Below are positions 23,330 to 30,786 of a DNA stretch of 39,707 nt, one piece after another (position 1 is the stretch's first letter; each line of letters opens with the position of its first letter). The notes below the pieces were generated by a model. That model searched no databases and had not been told where the DNA came from. It saw only the letters and a list, made by a program, of their open reading frames with translations. The DNA comes from an uncultured Ruminococcus sp. (GTDB lineage: Bacteria > Bacillota > Clostridia > Oscillospirales > Acutalibacteraceae), in NCBI GenBank assembly GCA_902761345.1, contig CACWKD010000028.1, forward strand, positions 1 to 39,707, given 5' to 3'. Position numbers and translations under genes: made by a program.

Positions 23330-25963
23330 ATGGAATGGACAGGACTTAACGAATTGAGAGAGAAATTTTTATCTTTCTTTGAATCAAAGGGTCATCTCAG
23401 ATTAAAGAGCTTTTCGCTTGTTCCTCCAAAGGACGATACAAGCCTGCTGCTCATAAATTCGGGTATGGCTCCTATGAAGAAGTATTTTACGGGAGAGGTA
23501 ACTCCGCCGAGAAAGCGTGTTACAACTTGTCAGAAATGTATCAGAACACCCGATATCGAGCGTGTAGGAATTACGGCTCGTCACGGTACGTACTTTGAAA
23601 TGCTCGGCAATTTCTCTTTTGGAGATTACTTCAAAGAGGAGGCTACTACTTGGGCTTGGGAATTCTTTACAGAGGTACTCAAAATGCCTAAGGAGAAGCT
23701 TTACTGCTCAATTTACGAGAACGATGAAGAGGCTTTTGAGATTTGGACAAAGAGGAGAGGCGTTGACCCCTCGCATATCGTAAGACTTGGAAAAGAGGAT
23801 AATTTCTGGGAGCATGGCTCGGGTCCGTGCGGTCCTTGTTCGGAGATTTACTTTGATAGAGGCGAGGATAAAGGCTGCGGCAAACCTACTTGCGGTGTCG
23901 GCTGTGACTGCGACCGTTATGTAGAGGTTTGGAACCTTGTGTTTACACAGTTTGACAGCGACGGCAAGGGTACTTATACTCCGCTTGACCACCCCAATAT
24001 TGATACGGGTATGGGACTTGAAAGACTTGCTTGCGTAATGCAGGGTGTTGATAATCTGTTCCTTGTAGATACCGTACAGAATATTATGAAGCATATCAGC
24101 GAGATTACGGGCGTTAAATACGGTGCAGACGAAAAAAGCGATATTTCTCTGCGTGTAATTACAGACCATATCCGCTCAACTACATTTATGATAAGCGACG
24201 GTGTAATGCCGTCAAACGAGGGCAAGGGCTATGTTTTAAGACGCTTATTAAGACGTGCCGCACGTCACGGCAGAATGTTGGGCGTACACGAGCCGTTCCT
24301 GTACAAAGTATGTTCGACCGTTATCAAAGAAAACGAGGGAGCTTATCCCGAGCTTAGAGAAAAGGAAGAATTTATTACAAAGCTTATCAAAACAGAGGAG
24401 GAGAACTTCTCGAGAACTATCGAGCAGGGTATGTCGCTTCTTGAAAAGCTTATGGATACTGCGGATAAACATTCTATCAGCGGTGACGACGCATTCAAGC
24501 TCAGCGATACTTACGGTTTCCCGATAGACCTTACAAAGGAAATTGCCGCAGATAAGGGTTTTGAGGTAGATGTGGAGAGGTTCAAGGAGCTTCTTGCAAT
24601 ACAGAAGAAAACCGCAAGAGAGGCTAGAAAGAACGCAGGTGCAGACGCTTGGATAAGCGACGCTACCGACCTTACAGATGTTGCAAAGACTGAGTTCACA
24701 GGATACAGCGATTTTGCAAACGGCGCAAAGGTTGCGGCGCTTGTAAAGGACGGAGAGAGAGTAAACGCAGTATACGAGGGTGACGAGGTAATCATCATTC
24801 TTGACAAAACACCTTTCTATGCAGAGAGCGGCGGACAGACTGGCGATACAGGCGTTATTGTATGTGATGATTTCACAGCAGAAGTACAGAACACAACTAA
24901 GGATAACAACGGTATTATTTTCCATACTGCAAAAATTATTACAGGTATGGCAAGCGTAGGTACAGATGTTCGCGCAGAGATAAATGTAGTCAGACGTAAT
25001 GACATTATGAGAAACCACACGGCGGCTCACCTTTTGCAGGCAGCTTTAAGAGAGGTTCTCGGAACTCACGTTCAGCAGGCAGGACAGCTTGTAACGGACG
25101 ATAAGCTCAGATTCGACTTTACGCATTTTTCCGCTATGACGGCAGAGGAGCTGTTAAAGGTTGAAACACTTGTTAATGCAAAGATACTTGAGGGTATAGA
25201 CGTTGTAAGCCGTGAAATGCCGATAGAGGACGCAAGAAAACTCGGAGCTATGGCACTGTTCGGAGAGAAGTACGGTGATGTTGTAAGGGTAGTAAGCGTT
25301 AGCGATTTCTCAATAGAGTTCTGCGGCGGTACTCATGTTGACAATACATCAAAGCTTGGTTTGTTCCATATCCGTTCGGAGGCGTCTGCTGCGGCAGGTG
25401 TCAGAAGAATAGAAGCTGTAACAGGTCACGGAGTATTGACATATCTCTCAAACACAATAGCTATAATCGGTCAGGCAGCGGAGAAATTAAAGATTTCAAA
25501 CCCGTGGGAGCTTGTAGCAGGCTGTGAAAAGGCTGCCGAAACTATAAAGGAAAAAGACAGAAAGATAGAAGAACTTAACAACAAGCTTGCAAACGGTATG
25601 ATCTCGGGTATTATCGCCACACAAAAGGCTATCGGCGGTGTAAGCGTGTTCACAGGAAAGCTTGATGACGTATCGGCAGATATGCTCAGAGGTATTTGTG
25701 ATAAGATTACATCTAAGTATGAAAATGCTGTTGTAGTGCTTGCAGGTATCGGCGGCTCAAAGGGTACGTTCTGCACGGCTTGTACAAAGAGTGCAGTAAA
25801 GAGCGGAGTTAAGGCAGGAATGGTTGCAAAGGCTGTTGCACAGGTAACAGGCGGCAACGGCGGCGGCAAGCCCGAAATGGCTATGGCAGGAGCTAAGGAC
25901 ATAACAAAGATAGACGAGGCACTGTCACATGCTTACGGCATTGTTGAGGGAATGCTTTTATAA
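23330..25963 (+). CDS. alaS: Alanyl-tRNA synthetase
   Basis: This 877-residue class II synthetase charges tRNA-Ala. The N-terminal catalytic core starts MEWTGLNELREKFLSFFESKGH and contains motif 2 around RKRVTTCQKCIRTPDIERVG. The editing domain has zinc ligands H563, H567 (HTAAH), C665 and H669 (FCGGTH). A C-Ala domain ends with the Gly-rich GGNGGGKPEMAMAGAKD. ATG 23330 is chosen because AGGAG lies 8 nt upstream and the longer frame runs back into the T-box terminator. Expression is controlled by the upstream alanine T-box. Length is standard. Confidence 0.98.
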   Translation: MEWTGLNELREKFLSFFESKGHLRLKSFSLVPPKDDTSLLLINSGMAPMKKYFTGEVTPPRKRVTTCQKCIRTPDIERVGITARHGTYFEMLGNFSFGDYFKEEATTWAWEFFTEVLKMPKEKLYCSIYENDEEAFEIWTKRRGVDPSHIVRLGKEDNFWEHGSGPCGPCSEIYFDRGEDKGCGKPTCGVGCDCDRYVEVWNLVFTQFDSDGKGTYTPLDHPNIDTGMGLERLACVMQGVDNLFLVDTVQNIMKHISEITGVKYGADEKSDISLRVITDHIRSTTFMISDGVMPSNEGKGYVLRRLLRRAARHGRMLGVHEPFLYKVCSTVIKENEGAYPELREKEEFITKLIKTEEENFSRTIEQGMSLLEKLMDTADKHSISGDDAFKLSDTYGFPIDLTKEIAADKGFEVDVERFKELLAIQKKTAREARKNAGADAWISDATDLTDVAKTEFTGYSDFANGAKVAALVKDGERVNAVYEGDEVIIILDKTPFYAESGGQTGDTGVIVCDDFTAEVQNTTKDNNGIIFHTAKIITGMASVGTDVRAEINVVRRNDIMRNHTAAHLLQAALREVLGTHVQQAGQLVTDDKLRFDFTHFSAMTAEELLKVETLVNAKILEGIDVVSREMPIEDARKLGAMALFGEKYGDVVRVVSVSDFSIEFCGGTHVDNTSKLGLFHIRSEASAAAGVRRIEAVTGHGVLTYLSNTIAIIGQAAEKLKISNPWELVAGCEKAAETIKEKDRKIEELNNKLANGMISGIIATQKAIGGVSVFTGKLDDVSADMLRGICDKITSKYENAVVVLAGIGGSKGTFCTACTKSAVKSGVKAGMVAKAVAQVTGGNGGGKPEMAMAGAKDITKIDEALSHAYGIVEGMLL

Positions 25964-25970
25964 GTGCTTT

Positions 25971-26055
25971 ATAAGTGTGGAGTTTGGAGAGTGGAGTTCT
26001 TTAGTGAGGAATGGGTTGGTAGTTCAAAGTTTTCAGTTAAAAGCTCAAATTTGGT
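25971..26055. repeat. Dispersed heptad-like repeat block F
   Basis: It starts 7 nt after the alaS stop: AAGTGTGGAGTTTGGAGAG, TGGAGTTCTTTAGTGAGGAA, then GTAGTTCAAAGTTTTCAG. The wording is shared with blocks A and D. Confidence 0.6.
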
Positions 26056-26071
26056 AATTTTGGTTTCATAA

Positions 26072-26148
26072 GCCTTCTCCACGAGGAGAAAGGCGACCCG
26101 AAGGTAGTCCTTGCAGAGGATGGCGGCGAAGCCGTCGGATGAGGTGGT
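26072..26148 (-). repeat. REP-like double-hairpin intergenic element, copy 2
   Basis: On the minus strand it reads CCACCTCATCCGAC, then hairpin GACGGC-TTC-GCCGCC (26122-26136), a 27-nt middle part, and hairpin GCCTTTCTCC-TCGT-GGAGAAGGC (26072-26094). It is the same architecture as 3355-3400 but with a longer spacer. The surrounding bases 25964-26341 hold no gene. Confidence 0.6.
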
Positions 26149-26242
26149 ATGCGACAGCATTTTAGTTAATTTTTCTTTCGGCAAACACTTGTTTGAATTA
26201 GTAACCAACACTTAAATTAACGATATTACCTTGTTATAGTTA

Positions 26243-26304
26243 AAGCGGTTAAAATCAACTATAAGCTAAAAACTATTAACTTCCAACTTCCAACTTCAAA
26301 CTTA
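26243..26304. repeat. Dispersed heptad-like repeat block G
   Basis: AAGCGGTTAAAATCAAC, TATAAGCTAAAAACTATT and AACTTCCAACTTCCAACTTC, with 7-nt periodicity (AACTTCC twice). Together with block F it brackets the REP-like element, as blocks A and B do at 3157-3572. Confidence 0.55.
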
Positions 26305-26341
26305 CGCCAACCACAAACCAACATTGTACGGAGAATGTTTT

Positions 26342-27562
26342 ATGAACAAAAAATACGAAGTATTATCTCCTGCGGGGGATTTGGAGTGCCTTGTATCCGC
26401 TGTGAATTTTGGTGCGGACGCAGTTTACCTTGCAGGAAAGCAGTTCGGTATGAGAACAGCCTCAAAAAACTTTACCGACGAACAGCTTGCACAGGGCATA
26501 GAGTACGCACACAGCAGAGGCGTTAAAGTATATATAACCTGCAACACGCTGCCGAGGAATAATGAACTTTCAGAACTTCCCAAATTTATGGAAACGGCAC
26601 AGTCGCTCGGTGCGGACGCTTTTATCATAGCGGATCTTGGTGTCATGGAGTACGCAAAGCGATACGCTCCAAAGGTAGAAATACACGCATCAACACAGGT
26701 GGGTATCGTAAACTTCGCAACCGCAAACGCACTGTACAATATGGGCGTAAGGCGAGTTGTGCTTGCCAGGGAGATGTCGTTAAAGGAGATAGCCGAGCTT
26801 AGAAAAAATATACCCGATGATCTGGAGATAGAAGTATTTGTACACGGCGCTATGTGCATATCGTTTTCGGGCAGATGTATCATATCAAGCTATATGACGG
26901 GCAGGGACGCAAACCGTGGCGACTGCGCTCAGCCCTGCCGCTGGAAATACCACCTTTACGAGGAGAACAGACAGGGACAGTATTTCCCCGTAGAGCAGGA
27001 CGAGAACGGTACATTTCTATATAATTCGAGGGATTTATGTATGATAGAGCATATCCCCGAATTATTGGAGGCAGGCATTACGAGCCTTAAAATAGAGGGC
27101 AGAGCAAAATCCGCTTACTATACATCTGTAATAACCCACGCATACAGCAGTGCGGTTAAAGATTATATCCGTATGGGAAAGGATTACACCCTTGCGCCGT
27201 GGATAAAAGACGAAGTTAATAAAATCAGTCACAGAGAGTATAACACGGGATTTTTCTTCGGACACGAGCCCGGTCAGGTTACGGGCAACGGCGGCTACAT
27301 CAGAGAATACGATGTTGTTGCGATGTGCGAGGAAAGCGGAGAGGATTACAATATAATTACCCAAAGGAACAAATTCTACACAGGCGATACTCTTGATGTG
27401 CTTCCCCCGCAGGGTAAGTCGTTCGAGGTTACCGCAATTGAGATAAAGAACGAATACGGAGAAATTGTGGAAAGCACTCCGCACGCAATGGAAAGATTAC
27501 ACCTTAAAACCGAAAGAGAGATACCAAAGGGTTCGTATCTCAGAAAAAAGAGGGTAAACTAA
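26342..27562 (+). CDS. Peptidase U32 family protein (TrhP/YegQ-like)
   Basis: This 406-residue U32-family protein has the signature EVFVHGAMCISFSGRC intact, followed by GDCAQPCRWKY. These supply the four conserved cysteines seen in members that modify RNA (TrhP in tRNA uridine hydroxylation, RlhA in 23S rRNA). The N-terminal TIM-barrel start is ELLSPAGDLE-like (EVLSPAGDLECLVSAVNFGADAVYLAG). Some U32 proteins are called collagenases, but RNA hydroxylation fits this C-rich type better; the exact target is inference. ATG 26342 has GGAG 7 nt upstream; the longer TTG frame start is not supported. Confidence 0.88.
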   Translation: MNKKYEVLSPAGDLECLVSAVNFGADAVYLAGKQFGMRTASKNFTDEQLAQGIEYAHSRGVKVYITCNTLPRNNELSELPKFMETAQSLGADAFIIADLGVMEYAKRYAPKVEIHASTQVGIVNFATANALYNMGVRRVVLAREMSLKEIAELRKNIPDDLEIEVFVHGAMCISFSGRCIISSYMTGRDANRGDCAQPCRWKYHLYEENRQGQYFPVEQDENGTFLYNSRDLCMIEHIPELLEAGITSLKIEGRAKSAYYTSVITHAYSSAVKDYIRMGKDYTLAPWIKDEVNKISHREYNTGFFFGHEPGQVTGNGGYIREYDVVAMCEESGEDYNIITQRNKFYTGDTLDVLPPQGKSFEVTAIEIKNEYGEIVESTPHAMERLHLKTEREIPKGSYLRKKRVN

Positions 27563-27604
27563 TAATAAAATTCGACAACAGAATATACTCAAATTTTTAT
27601 ATGT

Positions 27605-27640
27605 CAAGCCTTACAATATATGTAGGGCTTGATTTTTTTT
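27605..27640 (+). terminator. Terminator after the U32 gene, abutting the spoIIAA ribosome site
   Basis: CAAGCCTTAC (27605-27614) pairs with GTAGGGCTTG (27622-27631) with one G-U, followed by A and eight T residues (27633-27640). The spoIIAA Shine-Dalgarno GGGAGGAG starts two bases later. Confidence 0.88.
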
Positions 27641-27659
27641 CGGGAGGAGCAAGATTAAT

Positions 27660-27953
27660 GTGAAGATTATCTATGAAAACAAAATTCTTACCGTACAGCT
27701 TTCGGGCGAAATAGACCACCACAACGCAAGAAGTATCAGACAGGCAGTTGACGCAGATATTGAAAAAAGCCGTCCCAAAATGCTTGTGCTTGACTTTGGC
27801 AGGGTGAAGTTTATGGACAGTTCTGGGATAGGGCTGATTATGGGACGATACAGAATGATGAAGCTTGTAGGCGGAGGTGTTCGCATAGAGAATGTGCCTG
27901 CACACCTTGAAAGGATAATAGCATTGTCGGGAGTACGGCAGATTACGCAGTAA
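27660..27953 (+). CDS. spoIIAA: Anti-sigma-F factor antagonist SpoIIAA
   Basis: This 97-residue STAS-domain protein, when unphosphorylated, pulls SpoIIAB off sigma-F in the forespore. The phospho-acceptor context is FMDSSGIGLI with S55 as the expected target. It is shorter than the Bacillus protein (about 117) but the STAS core is complete. The start is GTG 27660 after GGGAGGAG; an ATG one frame off (27658) is followed at once by TGA. Membership of SpoIIAA rather than another STAS protein follows from the next two genes. Confidence 0.93.
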   Translation: MKIIYENKILTVQLSGEIDHHNARSIRQAVDADIEKSRPKMLVLDFGRVKFMDSSGIGLIMGRYRMMKLVGGGVRIENVPAHLERIIALSGVRQITQ

Positions 27954-27964
27954 GAGGTGATGAG

Positions 27965-28423
27965 ATGAATATTATTAATGAAATGACGCTTAGCTTTTCA
28001 AGCAGAAGTATGAACGAGAATTTTGCAAGAACTGCCGTAAGTGCGTTTGTACTGCCGCTTGACCCTACTATAACAGAGTTGTCTGATATAAAGACAGCAG
28101 TATCGGAGGCGGTTACGAATTCAATTATCCACGGATACGAGTACGGCGAGGGTATTATCTCTATCAATGCAAAAATATTCGATAACGGCAAAATAATAAT
28201 AAAAATTCGTGATAAAGGAAAGGGGATAGAGAATATTTCAAAAGCTATGGAGCCGCTGTTTTCGACTGTGGGAGGTGAACGAGCAGGATTGGGGTTTGCT
28301 GTAATGCAGAGTTTTATGGATAAGCTAAAGGTTACGTCAAAGGTGAATTGCGGAACCTGCGTAACCATGGAAAAGTACATAATAAGACGAGGCAGGGCAA
28401 AATCCGATGACGACAACTCGTGA
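27965..28423 (+). CDS. spoIIAB: Anti-sigma-F factor / serine kinase SpoIIAB
   Basis: This 152-residue GHKL-type kinase holds sigma-F inactive and phosphorylates SpoIIAA. The N-box AVSEAVTNSIIHGYE has E48 and N52, the G1 box is DKGKGI, and ERAGLGFAVMQSFMD is the G2-type lid. It begins 11 nt after spoIIAA with AGAGGTGATG upstream, and its last 17 nt overlap the sigF start. The gene order matches the classic spoIIA operon. Confidence 0.95.
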   Translation: MNIINEMTLSFSSRSMNENFARTAVSAFVLPLDPTITELSDIKTAVSEAVTNSIIHGYEYGEGIISINAKIFDNGKIIIKIRDKGKGIENISKAMEPLFSTVGGERAGLGFAVMQSFMDKLKVTSKVNCGTCVTMEKYIIRRGRAKSDDDNS

Positions 28424-29066
28424 TGTAACTGCAAGCGAGAATATGGGGCTGGTACATTCGATAGCACAGAGGTTTAAGGGTAGAGGGATAGAATACGATG
28501 ACCTCGTTGGAGCAGGGTGCGTCGGACTTGTAAAGGCGATAGATAGGTTTGACGAAAGCAGAGGGCTTTGTTTTTCAACATATGCAGTACCGCTTATAAT
28601 GGGCGAGATAAAAGGACTTTTTCGACAAAGCGGAGCGGTGAGGGTTAGCCGAAGTCTGAAAGACATTGCACTGAAAGCGTCACGATTTACAGAGGAGTAT
28701 AAAAAGCGTACAGGACGTGAACCGTCGGTGTCCGAAATTGCTCAGGGAATAGGTGCAGACGCAGAACATACTGCCGAGGCATTATGTGCGTGCAGACAAC
28801 CTTTGTCACTTACTGTATCGGACGATGCGGACGAGGAAACACAGCTTGATATACCGACAGAGTCGCAGGAAGAACGTCTATCGGAAAACCTCAGCTTATA
28901 TCAGGAACTTTCAACGCTGCCGAGCAACGAGAGGGAAATAATTGAACTGAGATATTTCAGGGAGCTTACACAGTCGCAGACAGCAAGATTGATCGGTACT
29001 TCACAGGTACAGATAAGCAGGCGGGAAAAAAAGATACTAAAAAAGCTAAAAGACAAATTGTCGTAG
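28407..29066 (+). CDS. sigF: RNA polymerase sporulation sigma factor SigF
   Basis: This 219-residue sigma-70 family factor has region 2 (YDDLVGAGCVGLVKAIDRFDESRGLCFSTYAVPLIMGEIKGLFR), region 3 (SVSEIAQGIGADAEHTAEAL) and region 4 helix-turn-helix (LTQSQTARLIGTSQVQISRREKKILKKL). SigF and SigG are close in sequence; position immediately after spoIIAA-spoIIAB identifies it as SigF (spoIIAC). Overlap with spoIIAB suggests coupled translation in fixed ratio. The presence of this operon indicates a sporulation-capable ancestry. Confidence 0.94.
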   Translation: MTTTRDVTASENMGLVHSIAQRFKGRGIEYDDLVGAGCVGLVKAIDRFDESRGLCFSTYAVPLIMGEIKGLFRQSGAVRVSRSLKDIALKASRFTEEYKKRTGREPSVSEIAQGIGADAEHTAEALCACRQPLSLTVSDDADEETQLDIPTESQEERLSENLSLYQELSTLPSNEREIIELRYFRELTQSQTARLIGTSQVQISRREKKILKKLKDKLS

Positions 29067-29142
29067 GTGAAGTTACAATACAAAAAAATTTCAAGTTGGA
29101 ATATTAAACAAAATAAAAATGAATAGTTTATGAACATTCTCC

Positions 29143-29171
29143 TTGAAAAGTAAAAAAAGCTATGGTATAAT
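29143..29171 (+). promoter_or_regulatory. Promoter of the VWA-protein gene
   Basis: TTGAAA (29143-29148), a 17-nt spacer and TATAAT (29166-29171) lie 44 nt before the start codon. The sigF to VWA spacer (29067-29215) has no obvious terminator. Confidence 0.78.
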
Positions 29172-29215
29172 GAGTGCAGCGATGAAAATTTATTCTACCG
29201 GGAGGGTAAACAATT

Positions 29216-30196
29216 ATGAAAAAAACTTTATCAATCATTCTTTGTGCTGTACTTGCATTAAGCTGTGTTTTCTCAGCAGTTGTAACAGCAAGTGCCGATA
29301 CAGTACCTAACTACGTTGCGGTTGTACTTGATGTTTCATACACCATGGATATAGGCAGTCCTGTATCAAGACTTGATTCGGAGAAGGAAGCAGCAATTAA
29401 CTTTTGCGAGAAGGTACTCCACACACAGGGCAACAAGGTGTGTGTAATTGCTTTTGCATCAGGTGCAGAAATAGTTTGTGATTTTACAGATGATCTTGAT
29501 CTTCTCACAACTGAGATCAACAAGATGGAAACTACCGGCGCAACATATTTCTCGGCAGCGCTTGAAACGGCTAACGAAGCTCTTACAGCAGAGGAAGCAA
29601 AGGGCGTTAAATTCAGAAGAAATATTGTACTTTGCTCAGACGGTACACCTTTGGGCGGCAAGAAGCTTGATGACTATGCGTATACAAAAGATGATTACTC
29701 ATATTATTATAACGCAAACTACGCTCTTAAGTATCGTGATGATGAATTAGTATCAAACACAAAGATTTATACGATCGGTCTTTTTAAGGGCATGAGCGGT
29801 TCTGAGCTTGATTTTGCAAAGAGATTTATGAAGGATCTTTCAACAGAGGACAGCATTATCGTAGATAACGGAGAGGATCTTGTTATTGCATTTGACGATA
29901 CAGCATCAAATATCGTTAATGTAGATACTCCCGACACACCTGATCCTGCAAATAATAACACAAGTTCGGAGGATTCAAGCAACAACTCAAGCAATTCGTC
30001 ATCAAATGGCGGTTCTTCAAGCAATTCGGGCAATAACAATAATACAGCCAGCTCAGGTTCTGCAGCAGCACAGTCGGTTGCTTCCGATTCGGTTTCAACA
30101 GGCGACGGCAGCGTATCGTTTGCATTAGTTCTCACAGTATCTCTCGCAGCATTTGCAGTTATAGCTATTACTGCAAGAAAGAGAGAAACAGAGTAA
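29216..30196 (+). CDS. Exported VWA-domain surface protein with C-terminal membrane/sorting-like tail
   Basis: This 326-residue protein has a signal peptide (1-27, cleavage near VTASA), then a von Willebrand A domain. The MIDAS first motif is DVSYT (D39, S41, T43; Thr instead of the second Ser), with TTGATYF and CSDGTP as later metal-site pieces. After the domain comes a low-complexity Asn/Ser/Gly linker (about 240-280), a helix (about 302-319) and a basic tail ARKRETE. The residues before the helix read SVSTGDGS, similar to the (N/S)PxTG-type sorting signals of Clostridia but without Pro. It is either sortase-anchored or membrane-anchored. The ligand is unknown. GGGAGGG lies upstream of the ATG. 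Confidence 0.88.
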   Translation: MKKTLSIILCAVLALSCVFSAVVTASADTVPNYVAVVLDVSYTMDIGSPVSRLDSEKEAAINFCEKVLHTQGNKVCVIAFASGAEIVCDFTDDLDLLTTEINKMETTGATYFSAALETANEALTAEEAKGVKFRRNIVLCSDGTPLGGKKLDDYAYTKDDYSYYYNANYALKYRDDELVSNTKIYTIGLFKGMSGSELDFAKRFMKDLSTEDSIIVDNGEDLVIAFDDTASNIVNVDTPDTPDPANNNTSSEDSSNNSSNSSSNGGSSSNSGNNNNTASSGSAAAQSVASDSVSTGDGSVSFALVLTVSLAAFAVIAITARKRETE

Positions 30197-30224
30197 TTTA
30201 AAATCGAATAACAGATATAGAATT

Positions 30225-30250
30225 AAGCTCCCTTTATTGGGAGCTTTTTT
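30225..30250 (+). terminator. Terminator after the VWA gene
   Basis: AAGCTCCC (30225-30232) pairs with GGGAGCTT (30239-30246), running into a T6 tract (30245-30250). Confidence 0.9.
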
Positions 30251-30252
30251 GC

Positions 30253-30786
30253 GTCTTTTTATATATTATACAAGAAATAATATATTCCTATGTCGCATAG
30301 AAATAATCTTCCTCTAAAAATCGCTGTAATGTAAAATGTGGTATAAATAATATGTAAGATAACGAAAGGAAAAGAGATGAAAGAGATAAAAAATCTTTCC
30401 CCGAGTTTGATGAAAATGTTTATATGGTATAAATAATATACAGTATTTATAGGAAGGGCGGAAAGCAGATAGAAGGAGGTTGCCTTCAAACGCTGAGATG
30501 TACTTTGAAAATTGAATAACTTATTATATAGCGAGATTCGAAATGTTCAGTTATCAGGGTAGTGTAGTGGTAACAGTGACTGTATGCGGCTGAAAACATA
30601 CAGAGGAAGTCTTTACTTGTGGAATAAGTAAGAGGGAGGTATGAGTTTTCTAATGGTAAGTAAGGTTATGGGAGAAGGTTTGTTTAGCGAATAGGAGGGG
30701 AGTCGGATGTAATATCTGATAAAAGATAGGGAGTTTTATAGAGGAAAAGAATAAATTGTGTTAATTATGAAAGAGAGGAAATTAAT
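30253..30786 (+). other. Unexplained intergenic region / long leader of the SH3-CHAP gene
   Basis: About 530 bp hold no convincing gene. GGTATAAATAATAT occurs twice (near 30340 and 30427), each with an upstream TG, so both could be extended -10 promoters. Downstream, GAAGG-AGGTTG-CCTTC (30472-30487), CTGTATG with CATACAG (30580-30602) and TCGGAT with ATCTGA (30703-30719) form hairpins. The text TACTTTGAAAATTGAATAAC (30501-30520) resembles the leader found before 16S or 23S rRNA in Firmicutes. The purine-rich stretch has several GGAGG words without good start codons. A 19-codon frame MKEIKNLSPSLMKMFIWYK (30377-30436) follows AAAGGAAAAG but overlaps the second promoter. Function is unknown. Confidence 0.5.

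Noticed and set aside
24248..25030. 260-codon minus-strand frame opposite alaS
   Set aside because: Shadow of alaS, with odd Cys-rich composition and no start signals.
30377..30436. 19-codon frame MKEIKNLSPSLMKMFIWYK after AAAGGAAAAG
   Set aside because: Its 3' end coincides with the second promoter-like repeat, and no relative is recognised. Kept only as a note within the intergenic region.
30541..30720. c-di-AMP (ydaO), c-di-GMP or RNase P-like RNA before the CHAP gene
   Set aside because: Short words such as GAGGAAGTC recall RNase P, and wall hydrolases suggest ydaO, but the core consensus sequences are missing.
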